From JBBSGD01 sp038254435 (GTDB taxonomy: Bacteria > Actinomycetota > CADDZG01 > WHSQ01), in contig JBBSGD010000067.1 of the NCBI GenBank assembly GCA_038254435.1, forward strand, positions 1 to 9,058: DNA of 9,058 nt. Reading direction: 5' to 3'. Below the pieces are notes generated by a model. That model made no database searches, was not told the origin of the DNA, and saw only the letters and a list, made by a program, of their open reading frames with translations. Position numbers and translations under genes: made by a program. This document shows positions 1 through 6,356 of this stretch, one piece after another (positions within the stretch are counted from its first letter, which is position 1; each line of letters opens with the position of its first letter).

Positions 1-134
1 ACGGGGGACGCCTAAGAAGCAAGCCAGCAGCTCGCCAGAGCTGCGACATAAAGTCAATGAGCCACCCCGCCGGCTCAGGGCCACCCTCTCACCACGAGAG
101 GAGCTCGCGCTCTGATTAAAGACACGGAATGTTG
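1..134 (-). other. Non-coding flank downstream of the IS110 transposase remnant, with three hairpins
   Basis: No gene is visible. The stretch contains three simple perfect hairpins: 27-44 (7-bp arms GCAGCTC/GAGCTGC, 4-nt loop), 58-77 (6-bp arms TGAGCC/GGCTCA, 8-nt loop) and 85-101 (6-bp arms CCTCTC/GAGAGG, 5-nt loop). It lies just past the stop codon of the transposase remnant, so part of it is presumably the right end of the element; the exact end cannot be placed because IS110 elements lack clear terminal inverted repeats. In the IS1111 subgroup the guide RNA is encoded on this side of the transposase, so the hairpins could belong to such an RNA. They could equally be terminators of the transposase transcript or flanking DNA. 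Confidence 0.4.
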
Positions 135-138
135 TCAA
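133..138 (-). promoter_or_regulatory. Perfect TTGACA -35 box overlapping the transposase stop codon
   Basis: Read on the minus strand, the stop codon TGA (135-137) lies inside TTGACA, an exact match to the sigma-70 -35 consensus. I see no good -10 box at 16-18 nt downstream in the present arrangement. IS110 elements are known to form a promoter when their two ends join in the excised circle, the right end giving the -35 box. This match fits that role, but a six-base match may also be chance. Confidence 0.3.
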
Positions 139-573
139 GCGGCCGATAGCGAGCCTCTCGCCTCAGTAAGGAGCTGCCGAAACACCACGTTCGACGGTTG
201 CCGTTTGAGGCACCGCATCGCCTCCTTGTCTGACTTGCCGGCAGCCCGTTGCCGCTCCATGTAGACCTTGGTGTCTAGGTCTCCGCGGCAACGGGCCATC
301 GCCATCATGTGAAGCGCGTAGTTGAGCTGGCGGTTGCCTCCTCGGTTGAGGCGGTGACGTTTGGTCCTGCCCGACGAGGCTTCCAGCGTAGTTGCCGGAC
401 CCTTCCACGCCGATCAGTCGATCGGCGCCGTGAGCCTCGATCCACCTCCTGAGCTTCTCGTGCTCTTTTGGGTTGTTGGCGAACTCTCTAATCCCCAAGG
501 AACGTCCGAGATCGTCGAGCACCGCGACCGCAAGCGAGCTCTTATGTGAATCGATCCCCACCGTCACACCCAT
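135..573 (-). pseudogene. IS110-family transposase remnant, internal deletion and frameshift
   Basis: The reading frame starts at ATG 573-571 behind a strong ribosome binding site. Residues 1-63 match the N-terminal RuvC-like (DEDD) part of IS110 transposases: a GIDSHK block with the first catalytic aspartate (D8) and GVEGSGNY with the glutamate E57. After about position 390 this frame turns into proline/arginine-rich nonsense and runs on out of frame. In another frame, from about position 386 to the stop TGA at 135-137, some 83 codons encode the typical IS110 C-terminal tail, beginning LEASSGRTKRHRLNRGGN and including a KSDKEAMRCLKR block. The middle of the protein, with the remaining RuvC acidic residues and most of the Tnp_20 domain, is missing; intact family members are usually about 350-400 residues against about 146 codons here. 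The gene cannot make an active recombinase. I am confident of the family and of the loss of function. Confidence 0.88.
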
Positions 574-578
574 CCTGG

Positions 579-586
579 CCTCCTTT
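579..586 (-). promoter_or_regulatory. Ribosome binding site of the IS110 transposase
   Basis: AAAGGAGG on the minus strand, 5 nt before the ATG at 573-571. It fixes the transposase start and shows that the 5' end of the remnant is intact. Confidence 0.75.
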
Positions 587-589
587 CGC

Positions 590-833
590 CAGCCGACTTA
601 CGATGTGACCAGCGCGAGGACACGCAGGCGTTGGGTCTCGAGCACCCTTCTATCAAGTCACTTCCGCCAGTCCGGCCCCGGTCGGAGGGACGAGTCAGGT
701 CAGAGGACACTGGCTCCAACAGCCAGGACGTGCGGAAAGCGAGTCACCTCCGGCCGGGTACCGGCACTCTCCCTGAGGAAGAGAGTCCACAGCCGGATTG
801 TCACGCCTGCGGAAATACCAGCCTATGGGGGGG
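590..833 (-). ncRNA. Candidate IS110 left-end region with possible bridge RNA
   Basis: This 244-nt stretch between the transposase and tRNA-Gly has no credible protein gene. Four hairpins are visible: 633-647 (GGGT/ACCC with a CTCGAG-containing loop), 710-726 (perfect 6-bp CTGGCT/AGCCAG, 5-nt loop), 753-765 (GCCGG/CCGGC, 3-nt loop) and 766-786 (ACTCTC/GAGAGT). A short repeat CGAGTCA occurs at 691-697 and 740-746. IS110-group elements encode a guide (bridge) RNA in the non-coding end upstream of the transposase, on the same strand, built of a 5' stem and two larger loops that pair with target and donor DNA. Location, strand, size and hairpin content fit. I could not identify the guide loops, and high GC alone produces hairpins, so the RNA is an inference. 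The first bases next to tRNA-Gly may be host DNA. Confidence 0.33.
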
Positions 834-904
<71 letters not shown>

Positions 905-932
905 AGACGCCCGCGACCTTAGCCGAGCCGCG

Positions 933-1007
933 TCGGGGCGGCCGGATTCGAACCGGCGACCTCCGGCTCCCAAAGCCGGCGCGCTAACCAAGCTGCGCTA
1001 CGCCCCG
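933..1007 (-). tRNA. tRNA-Pro, anticodon UGG
   Basis: A 75-nt cloverleaf on the minus strand. The acceptor is CGGGGCG (1007-1001) pairing with CGCCCCG (940-934), discriminator A at 933. The D arm is GCGC/GCGC with loop AGCTTGGTTA, the anticodon stem CCGGC/GCCGG with loop TTTGGGA (anticodon TGG), and the T arm GCCGG/CCGGC with loop TTCGAAT. CCA is not encoded. It reads CCN proline codons by wobble. It is the first gene of a two-tRNA unit with tRNA-Gly; I could not find a convincing promoter for the pair between 1008 and 1080. Confidence 0.96.
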
Positions 1008-1108
1008 CAGCCCTCAGCATCCCACGCGTACGGCACCGAAGGTCGTCTGCGGACCCCGCGTGAAATTCACCAGAGCGATTAGGATGAGCGGTGAGAGCGA
1101 GCAGTCAG

Positions 1109-1170
1109 GTTGGGAGTCAGGGGTCGTCATCCCCACTTTCGTCCGCCTAGCGCGGCTCCTGGCTCCCAAC
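1109..1170. repeat. Near-perfect 13-bp inverted repeat in the tRNA/tig intergenic region
   Basis: GTTGGGAGTCAGG (1109-1121) faces CCTGGCTCCCAAC (1158-1170). Twelve of thirteen positions are complementary, and the remaining one would be a G-U pair in RNA, so a long stem with a 36-nt loop is possible. No T-run follows on either strand, so it does not look like a factor-independent terminator. The left arm is also part of a short direct repeat GTCAGG (1104-1109 and 1116-1121). It could be a leader structure, a protein binding site or the trace of a small mobile element; its function is unknown. Confidence 0.6.
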
Positions 1171-1337
1171 GTGGATGCTCGCCCCACACCTTCGCCTGCC
1201 GTTCCCGGAGCGGCGCTGTGCGGGGATGTGAGATAGTTCGTCACCCGGCCCCCAAGTCCTTCATGCGCCGATTTATCCGTGTCTCCCAAGCCTTGCCAAC
1301 CGTGACAGGAGCGGGTAATCGCCCCGTTACCTCCGCT

Positions 1338-1343
1338 TAGGAT
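1338..1343 (+). promoter_or_regulatory. Possible -10 box (or ribosome binding site) of the tig-clpP-clpX operon
   Basis: TAGGAT is a frequent actinobacterial form of the sigma-70-type -10 element (TANNNT). It ends 9 nt before the tig ATG, so transcription would start at or within a few bases of the start codon, giving a leaderless or nearly leaderless message. The overlapping AGGA (1339-1342), 10 nt before ATG, could instead serve as a weak ribosome binding site, in which case the promoter lies further upstream. There is no clear -35 box at the matching distance. Confidence 0.35.
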
Positions 1344-1352
1344 GGCGCCTTC

Positions 1353-2678
1353 ATGCAGACCACAGCGCTGGAAACCTCCGCCGAGCAAATCGGCCACAAC
1401 CGCGTCAAGCTGCGAGTAGAGGTGCCCGAAACTGCCTTGAAGCCGGCCTTCGACGCCGTCTACCGGCGGTGGGCCGGCCAGATCAAGGTCCCGGGGTTCC
1501 GCAAGGGCAAGGTCCCGCGCCAGATCATCGACACGCGCGTGGGCGCCGGCACCGTCCGTGAGGAGGCCCTGCAGGACGCGCTTCCGGACCTCTACCGGGA
1601 CGCGCTGCGGGCCGAGGGCATCGAAGCGATCGCCTCGCCCGAGATCGAAGTGGTCGAGTTCGCCGCGGGGAGCCCCCTCGTGTTCGAGGCCACCATCGAC
1701 ACCCGGCCCGAGGTGGTGCTACCGGATATCGGAGGCCTCGAGGTTGAGGCGCCCGAGTCCGAGGTCGGTGAGGCCGAGGTCGACGAGCAGCTCGAGCGCT
1801 TGCGTGACCGTTTCGCAGAGCTCGAGACCGTCGGACGTGAGGCGCGGCGCGGCGACTACGCCCTGATCGACCTGAACGGCTCTGAGGACGGCAAGCCCGT
1901 CGAAGGAGCGAGCCAGCCCGACTTCCTCTACGAGGTCGGCTCCCGCAGCGGGCCTCCGAGCCTGGACGCCGAGCTCGTGGGTAACAGGCCCGGCGCGATC
2001 ATCAAATTTCGCGACAAGATGGCCCCGGGCTCCGGGGAGCCGGCCGGCCAGGATATTTCCTTTACCGTGCTGCTCAAGGAGGTAAAGGCCAAGAAGCTGC
2101 CCGCCCTCGACGATGAGTTTGCAAAGACCGTCGGCGAGTTTGACAAGCTCGCCGACTTGCGTGCCGACCTTCGGGAACGACTCGCCGAGGTCAAGCAGGG
2201 AGCCATGCAGGAGGAGCTGCGCACGCGCGCCCTTGCGGTCCTGGTCGACGCCACGGACCTTGAGTCTCCAGAGCGCTTGGTCGAAGACGAGTTCAATCAC
2301 CGGCTTGAGCACTTCGAAGCCGATCTCAAGAAGGCGAATCTCACCATGGCCGACTACGAACGTGAGACGGACTCGACCGAGCTCGAGATTCGCTCCGAGT
2401 TGCGCAAGCAGGTAGCTCGCTCGGTCAAGGCCGAGCTCGTCATCGAGGAGCTGTCACGCCGCCAGGAGATAGACGTCACGGAAGAGGAGCTGGCGCGAGA
2501 GATCTCCCTCGCTGCCGCTCAGATTGGGCGGGAGCCTCAAGACGTCGCCAAGCAACTTGCGCAATCCGGGCGAGTGGGATCGGTCGCGGCCGATATCATT
2601 CGCCGCAAGGCACTCGATTACGTGGCCGAGAACGTGAACGTGATCGGAGGGCCACAGGGGAAGGACGAGAATCAATGA
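1353..2678 (+). CDS. tig: Trigger factor, ribosome-bound chaperone and prolyl isomerase
   Basis: Trigger factor binds the ribosome at the peptide exit and shields new chains; it also has peptidyl-prolyl cis-trans isomerase (EC 5.2.1.8) activity. The 441-residue product has the usual family length and three-part layout. The N-terminal ribosome-binding domain (about 1-150) carries the signature loop GFRKGKVP at 48-55. An FKBP-like isomerase domain follows (about 160-255, starting GDYALIDLNG and ending near VKAKKLPALDDEF). A long charged helical C-terminal chaperone region covers about 260-430. There is no signal peptide; it acts in the cytoplasm. The ATG at 1353 fits the common family start and no better ribosome binding site is visible. 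Its last codon and stop overlap the clpP start by ATGA, so the two are translationally coupled, a classic tig-clpP-clpX order that joins folding of new proteins to their removal. Confidence 0.96.
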   Translation: MQTTALETSAEQIGHNRVKLRVEVPETALKPAFDAVYRRWAGQIKVPGFRKGKVPRQIIDTRVGAGTVREEALQDALPDLYRDALRAEGIEAIASPEIEVVEFAAGSPLVFEATIDTRPEVVLPDIGGLEVEAPESEVGEAEVDEQLERLRDRFAELETVGREARRGDYALIDLNGSEDGKPVEGASQPDFLYEVGSRSGPPSLDAELVGNRPGAIIKFRDKMAPGSGEPAGQDISFTVLLKEVKAKKLPALDDEFAKTVGEFDKLADLRADLRERLAEVKQGAMQEELRTRALAVLVDATDLESPERLVEDEFNHRLEHFEADLKKANLTMADYERETDSTELEIRSELRKQVARSVKAELVIEELSRRQEIDVTEEELAREISLAAAQIGREPQDVAKQLAQSGRVGSVAADIIRRKALDYVAENVNVIGGPQGKDENQ

Positions 2679-3376
2679 AAGACGAAGATCGCTACCGCAA
2701 CTACCTCGTTCCCATGGTCGTCGAGCAGACGAGCCGCGGCGAGCGAGCATTCGACATCTATTCGCGCCTTCTCAAGGAACGCATCGTGTTCCTTGGGACC
2801 CCGGTCGACGACCAGGTAGCGAACCTCATAGTCGCGCAGCTGCTGCACCTCGAATCCGAGGATCCCGACAAAGACATCAGCCTCTACATCAACTCGCCGG
2901 GAGGCATGGTCTACGCGGGCCTAGCGATCTACGACACGATCCAGTACATAAAGCCCGATGTCTCGACGATCTGTGTCGGAATGGCTATGTCGATGGGCGC
3001 GATCTTGCTGCTCGGTGGAAAGGACGGCAAACGCTACGCGCTTCCAAACTCCAAGATCATGATTCACCAGGGCTCCGCGGGTTTCCAGGGCACTCCCGCA
3101 GACATCGAGATCCACGCCCGCGAGGTGCTGTCGCTTCGACAGCGCATGGCAGAGATCATCTCCGAGCACACGAAGCAGCCGGTCGAGCGCGTCCACCAGG
3201 ACATAGACCGCGACCGTTTCATGAACCCGGAGGACGCAAAAGAGTACGGTATTATCGACGAGGTAATCGCAAGCCGGATTCTTGCGGAGCGGGGTGGAAC
3301 GTTGCTCAAGGGTGAGCCGGCAAGAATTGCGGAAGCACAGTCCGAGGCTTCTCCCGTGGAGAACCCCGAGGGTTAA
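2675..3376 (+). CDS. clpP: ATP-dependent Clp protease proteolytic subunit (S14)
   Basis: ClpP is the serine peptidase whose two stacked heptamer rings form the chamber in which substrates unfolded by ClpX or other Clp ATPases are cut (EC 3.4.21.92). The catalytic triad is complete: Ser106 in GMAMSMGA, His131 in MIHQGSAG and Asp180 in DRDRFMNPEDA, with the family's spacing of 25 and 49 residues. The N-terminal LVPMVVEQTSRGERAFDIYS block is the conserved processing and axial-loop region. At 233 residues it is longer than the usual 195-210, because of a short N-terminal addition and a tail of roughly 30 polar residues after the last conserved block. A GGGGAAGGA ribosome binding site (2657-2665) lies inside the end of tig. 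clpX follows after 12 nt. Only one clpP is present here, although many Actinobacteria carry a tandem clpP1-clpP2 pair at this place. Confidence 0.97.
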   Translation: MKDEDRYRNYLVPMVVEQTSRGERAFDIYSRLLKERIVFLGTPVDDQVANLIVAQLLHLESEDPDKDISLYINSPGGMVYAGLAIYDTIQYIKPDVSTICVGMAMSMGAILLLGGKDGKRYALPNSKIMIHQGSAGFQGTPADIEIHAREVLSLRQRMAEIISEHTKQPVERVHQDIDRDRFMNPEDAKEYGIIDEVIASRILAERGGTLLKGEPARIAEAQSEASPVENPEG

Positions 3377-3380
3377 GGAG
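3375..3380 (+). promoter_or_regulatory. Ribosome binding site of clpX overlapping the clpP stop
   Basis: AAGGAG overlaps the clpP TAA stop (3374-3376) and sits 8 nt before GTG 3389-3391. It decides the GTG as the clpX start and suggests coupled translation of the two protease subunits. Confidence 0.75.
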
Positions 3381-3388
3381 CATATTTC

Positions 3389-4666
3389 GTGCCGAAGCTC
3401 GGGGATGGAGGCGACCTGCTGAAGTGCTCTTTCTGCGGGAAGTCACAGAAGCAGGTCAAGAAGCTCATAGCGGGGCCGGGCGTCTACATTTGCGACGAGT
3501 GCATCGACCTGTGCAACGAGATCATCGAGGAGGAGCTCGCCGAAACCCCTGAGCTAAAGCTCGAAGATCTTCCCAAGCCCAAGGAGATCTACGAGTTCCT
3601 CAACGACTACGCGGTCGGACAGGAGCAGGCAAAGAAGGTCCTGTCGGTTGCCGTTTACAACCACTACAAGCGGATCCAGGTGGGCGTGCACCAAGATGTC
3701 GATGTCGAGCTCGCTAAATCGAACATTCTTCTGATCGGGCCGACCGGCTGTGGCAAGACTCACCTAGCCCAAACGCTCGCCCGTATGTTGAACGTTCCCT
3801 TTGCAATCGCCGACGCCACCGCGCTCACCGAGGCCGGCTACGTAGGCGAGGACGTCGAAAACATACTGCTCAAGCTCATCCAGGCCGCCGACTACGACGT
3901 CAAGCGTGCGGAAACCGGAATCATCTACATCGATGAGGTCGACAAGATCGCGCGCAAATCCGAAAACCCGTCCATCACGCGCGATGTATCGGGCGAAGGT
4001 GTGCAGCAAGCGCTGCTCAAGATCCTCGAAGGCACCACGGCCAGTGTCCCGCCGCAAGGAGGGCGTAAGCACCCGCACCAGGAGTTCATACAGATAGACA
4101 CGACCAACGTGCTCTTCATCTGCGGCGGTGCGTTCGCGGGGCTCGAAAGGATCATCGAGAACCGGGTAGGACGCAAGGGTATCGGCTTCGGAGCGGACGT
4201 CAGGAAGATGGAAGAGAAGGACCTTGGGAACATCCTCGGGCACGTTCTCCCCGAAGACCTGCTCAAGTATGGGCTGATTCCCGAATTCGTGGGCAGGCTC
4301 CCCGTCATCACCCACGTGCACAACCTCGACTGCGACGCCCTCGTCAAGATTCTGACCGAGCCCAAGAACGCGCTCGTCCGTCAGTACGAGAAGTTCTTCG
4401 AGTTCGACGGAGTCGAGCTGGAGTTCGCCCCCGACGCCCTCGAAGCGGTTGCCGAGCAGTCGATGCTGCGCGGTACCGGCGCACGGGGTCTACGGGCCAT
4501 CCTCGAGGAGGTGCTGCTCAACGTCATGTACGACCTCCCTAGCCGCGAGGACGTGGGCAAGTGCCTCATCAACCGCGAGGTCGTTCTCGAGAAGGTAAAT
4601 CCTACCCTGGTGCCCAGGCGCCGGGAGCGGGCCGAGCGTCCCGCGCGCGGCGAACGCTCCGCCTGA
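3389..4666 (+). CDS. clpX: ATP-dependent Clp protease ATP-binding subunit ClpX
   Basis: ClpX is the hexameric AAA+ unfoldase that recognises tagged substrates and feeds them to ClpP. The 425-residue product is complete. An N-terminal C4 zinc-binding domain has Cys13, Cys16, Cys35 and Cys38. The Walker A motif is GPTGCGKT (117-124), the GYVGED pore loop (150-155) carries the translocating Tyr151, and Walker B is IIYIDEVDKI with Asp182-Glu183. The RKH loop is at 226-228. The IGF loop that docks on ClpP (265-267) is intact, so this ClpX should work with a ClpP. The arginine finger is in EFVGRLP (Arg303), and sensor 2 is in GTGARGLR (Arg366). The last 15 residues are an Arg/Glu-rich tail outside the conserved fold. 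The start is GTG. It is the third gene of the tig-clpP-clpX unit. Confidence 0.98.
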   Translation: MPKLGDGGDLLKCSFCGKSQKQVKKLIAGPGVYICDECIDLCNEIIEEELAETPELKLEDLPKPKEIYEFLNDYAVGQEQAKKVLSVAVYNHYKRIQVGVHQDVDVELAKSNILLIGPTGCGKTHLAQTLARMLNVPFAIADATALTEAGYVGEDVENILLKLIQAADYDVKRAETGIIYIDEVDKIARKSENPSITRDVSGEGVQQALLKILEGTTASVPPQGGRKHPHQEFIQIDTTNVLFICGGAFAGLERIIENRVGRKGIGFGADVRKMEEKDLGNILGHVLPEDLLKYGLIPEFVGRLPVITHVHNLDCDALVKILTEPKNALVRQYEKFFEFDGVELEFAPDALEAVAEQSMLRGTGARGLRAILEEVLLNVMYDLPSREDVGKCLINREVVLEKVNPTLVPRRRERAERPARGERSA

Positions 4667-4685
4667 GGGACCGCCGGCCGGGTCC

Positions 4686-4712
4686 GAGGCGGCGCGGCTC
4701 GAGCCGCTCCTC
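4686..4712 (+). terminator. Candidate hairpin terminator or attenuator after clpX
   Basis: A perfect 14-base palindrome GCGGCTCGAGCCGC (4694-4707) is flanked by GAGG (4686-4689) and CCTC (4709-4712), so the stem can extend with a small internal loop. It starts 20 nt past the clpX stop. The downstream tract (TCGTTTCC) is only weakly T-rich, so termination would be partial or factor-aided. Its place between the protease operon and the next gene supports a boundary role. Confidence 0.4.
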
Positions 4713-4743
4713 GTTTCCGTCCCGCCCCGATAGCCATACGCGT

Positions 4744-4775
4744 GGCCGGCTTCTCGTAGAATGACGCGTCCGGCC
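4744..4775 (+). promoter_or_regulatory. Candidate promoter with flanking inverted repeat before the DUF3352-like gene
   Basis: TAGAAT (4757-4762) matches five of six bases of the -10 consensus and lies 33 nt before the GTG start. No good -35 box is visible at the expected distance. The box is framed by GGCCGG (4744-4749) and CCGGCC (4770-4775), an inverted repeat centred on it. A direct repeat ACGCGT is also present, at 4738-4743 and 4764-4769. A repressor could bind here, but repeats of G and C are common in such DNA. Confidence 0.35.
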
Positions 4776-4795
4776 AGGGGTCAAAGGAGAGCAGC

Positions 4796-6355
4796 GTGAA
4801 GAGCAAGACAATAGCCATCATCCTTGCCGTCGTCGTCGTTGTGGGCGGCGTCGCCTTTGCTGCAATGAGGTTCCTGGCGCCATCACATGACGACGCAATC
4901 AAGCTCGCGCCGCAGGACTCGGTGGTCTACGTAAACCTGTTCCTCGACCCGTCGAGCTCGCAGAAGATGGCGATCAAAGACCTCATCGCAAGGTTTCCCA
5001 AGATCGAGTCGACCGACAAGGCAGGCGGCTTCGTGGACAACCTTCTGAACGAGGCATTCGCCAACTCGGGAGTCGATTACACCAAGGACATCAAGCCGTG
5101 GCTGGGCAAGCAGATCGCCGGCTACGTGGCGGCACCGTCCTCACCGGGTGGCACCCCGCGCGCCGCGCTGATGATTGCGACCACGAACGAAGGCGCAGCG
5201 CGCGACGCCGTGGCTAAAGCTCAGCAGAGCCAGGGCTCTGCCGCTCCCGAGAAGAAATCGTACAAGGGCGTGGACTACGAGGTGATGTCCGACGGCTCGG
5301 CGGATGCCGTGTTCGACGGGTTCCTCGTCGCGGGGACGGAGGACGGCGTCAAGGCTTCCATCGACACGTCTCAGGGGGATGGCTCGCTCGAGGGATCGAG
5401 CAGCTACAACGACGCCGTCGGCAGGCTCAACGGCGACCGCCTCTTGCTCGGGTATGTCGACTCCAAGAGGGCCCAGGATCTCATTCAGCAGGCGGGGTCT
5501 GCGCTGCAGGGGGAGATCTTCACGGGACCCTTCGGAACCAACGCCAGCGGTCCGGTCGCTTTCGATCTCTATGCCAAGCCGGACGGGGTGGTTTTCGAGG
5601 GGGCGACTCAGTACGACTCGAGCAACCCCATCGCACCGGCCGATAGCGGACTGATGCTCAGCTTGCCGAAGGAGGCGTGGGCGGCCCTAAGCGTTCCAGG
5701 AATCGGCGACCTCGCGAGTAAGTATCTCGACGCGCTCAGCACATCGGGGATTCCCGGCTTCGACAGCAACTCGATCGACCAGCGCTTGAAGGCGGAGACT
5801 GGACTCGACCTGCAGCAGGACATCCTGTCGTGGATGGGGGACGCCGGCCTGTTCGTCGAAGGAACCACGGTCGCCGGCGTCGGTGGCGCGTTCGAGATCG
5901 AGTCAACGGATCCGGCCACGTCGACCGCAACGGTGGCCAAGCTTGCCAAGTTCCTCGCGAGCCAGGGGGCCCCGGTGCAGCCCCTGCCGGGCGGCGGCGA
6001 GGGCTTTTCAATTCAGAGCCCGGACGCGCCCGAGCCTTTCAGCGTGATCGCCGGCGACAAGGTGACGGTGGCCTATGGGACCGAGGCGACCCAGGACGCG
6101 CTGAGCCCATCGGCTACCCTCAAGGACTCGCAGTCTTTCAACGACGCGTCGAATGGGCTCGGGGATGGCTACACCCCCAGCCTGTTCGTGGATTTCGATG
6201 CGGTGAGCAGCTTGATCGAGAGCACTCCGCTCGGCTCGGACACTACCTACGACTCCGACGTGAAGCCGTGGCTGGACCCGCTCTACTACGTTGCAGCCGG
6301 GACCAAGCGCGATGGCAGCGTTCAGGTCTCGAGATTCGTCATCGGGGCGAAGTGA
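4796..6355 (+). CDS. DUF3352-like membrane-anchored protein of unknown function
   Basis: I place this 519-residue protein in the DUF3352 group of actinobacterial proteins from its recurrent motifs: LAPQDSVVYVNLFLDPSSSQK (37-57), an ARFPKI block, and GVDYTKDIKPWLG (92-104). No enzymatic activity is known to me. The start is GTG with AAAGGAG (4783-4789) 6 nt upstream. Residues 1-4 are basic and about 6-24 form a single hydrophobic helix without a lipobox cysteine, so the protein is probably anchored in the membrane with the rest outside. The product has no cysteine at all, which suits an extracytoplasmic location. The soluble part is a two-fold repeat of about 243 residues: LAPQDS (37) and IAPADS (279), DYTKDIKPWLG (94-104) and DLQQDILSWMG (338-348), SYNDA (203) and SFNDA (447). 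It sits between clpX and valS, 28 nt before valS, so it is likely co-transcribed with valS; no functional link to either is evident. Confidence 0.85.
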   Translation: MKSKTIAIILAVVVVVGGVAFAAMRFLAPSHDDAIKLAPQDSVVYVNLFLDPSSSQKMAIKDLIARFPKIESTDKAGGFVDNLLNEAFANSGVDYTKDIKPWLGKQIAGYVAAPSSPGGTPRAALMIATTNEGAARDAVAKAQQSQGSAAPEKKSYKGVDYEVMSDGSADAVFDGFLVAGTEDGVKASIDTSQGDGSLEGSSSYNDAVGRLNGDRLLLGYVDSKRAQDLIQQAGSALQGEIFTGPFGTNASGPVAFDLYAKPDGVVFEGATQYDSSNPIAPADSGLMLSLPKEAWAALSVPGIGDLASKYLDALSTSGIPGFDSNSIDQRLKAETGLDLQQDILSWMGDAGLFVEGTTVAGVGGAFEIESTDPATSTATVAKLAKFLASQGAPVQPLPGGGEGFSIQSPDAPEPFSVIAGDKVTVAYGTEATQDALSPSATLKDSQSFNDASNGLGDGYTPSLFVDFDAVSSLIESTPLGSDTTYDSDVKPWLDPLYYVAAGTKRDGSVQVSRFVIGAK

Positions 6356-6356
6356 C

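Larger units (their letters stand above)
1008..1352. other. Divergent intergenic region between the tRNA pair and tig
   Basis: This 345-nt stretch has no credible gene. It must hold the promoter of the tRNA pair (minus strand) and that of the tig operon (plus strand). What can be seen is a near-perfect 13-bp inverted repeat (1109-1170), a TTGCCA box at 1293-1298 that resembles a -35 element but has only a poor partner 17 nt on, and a TAGGAT box at 1338-1343 close to the tig start. No riboswitch or T-box is recognisable. Confidence 0.6.

Noticed and set aside
1014..1397. Minus-strand frame of 127 codons in the intergenic region
   Set aside because: It overlaps the 5' end of tig and shows no family motif. 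Low-complexity Gly/Arg content fits a random GC-rich frame.
1719..2312. Long antisense frame (197 codons) inside tig
   Set aside because: Long frames opposite a GC-rich gene are expected from its codon bias. There is no plausible start context or recognisable domain.
3764..4321. Antisense frame (185 codons) inside clpX
   Set aside because: Same effect of GC-rich coding; its sequence mirrors the strongly conserved ClpX codons and has no domain.
4381..4902. Antisense frame spanning the clpX end and the start of the next gene
   Set aside because: It covers the intergenic hairpin and two gene ends. Arg/Ser/Pro-rich composition and no motif.
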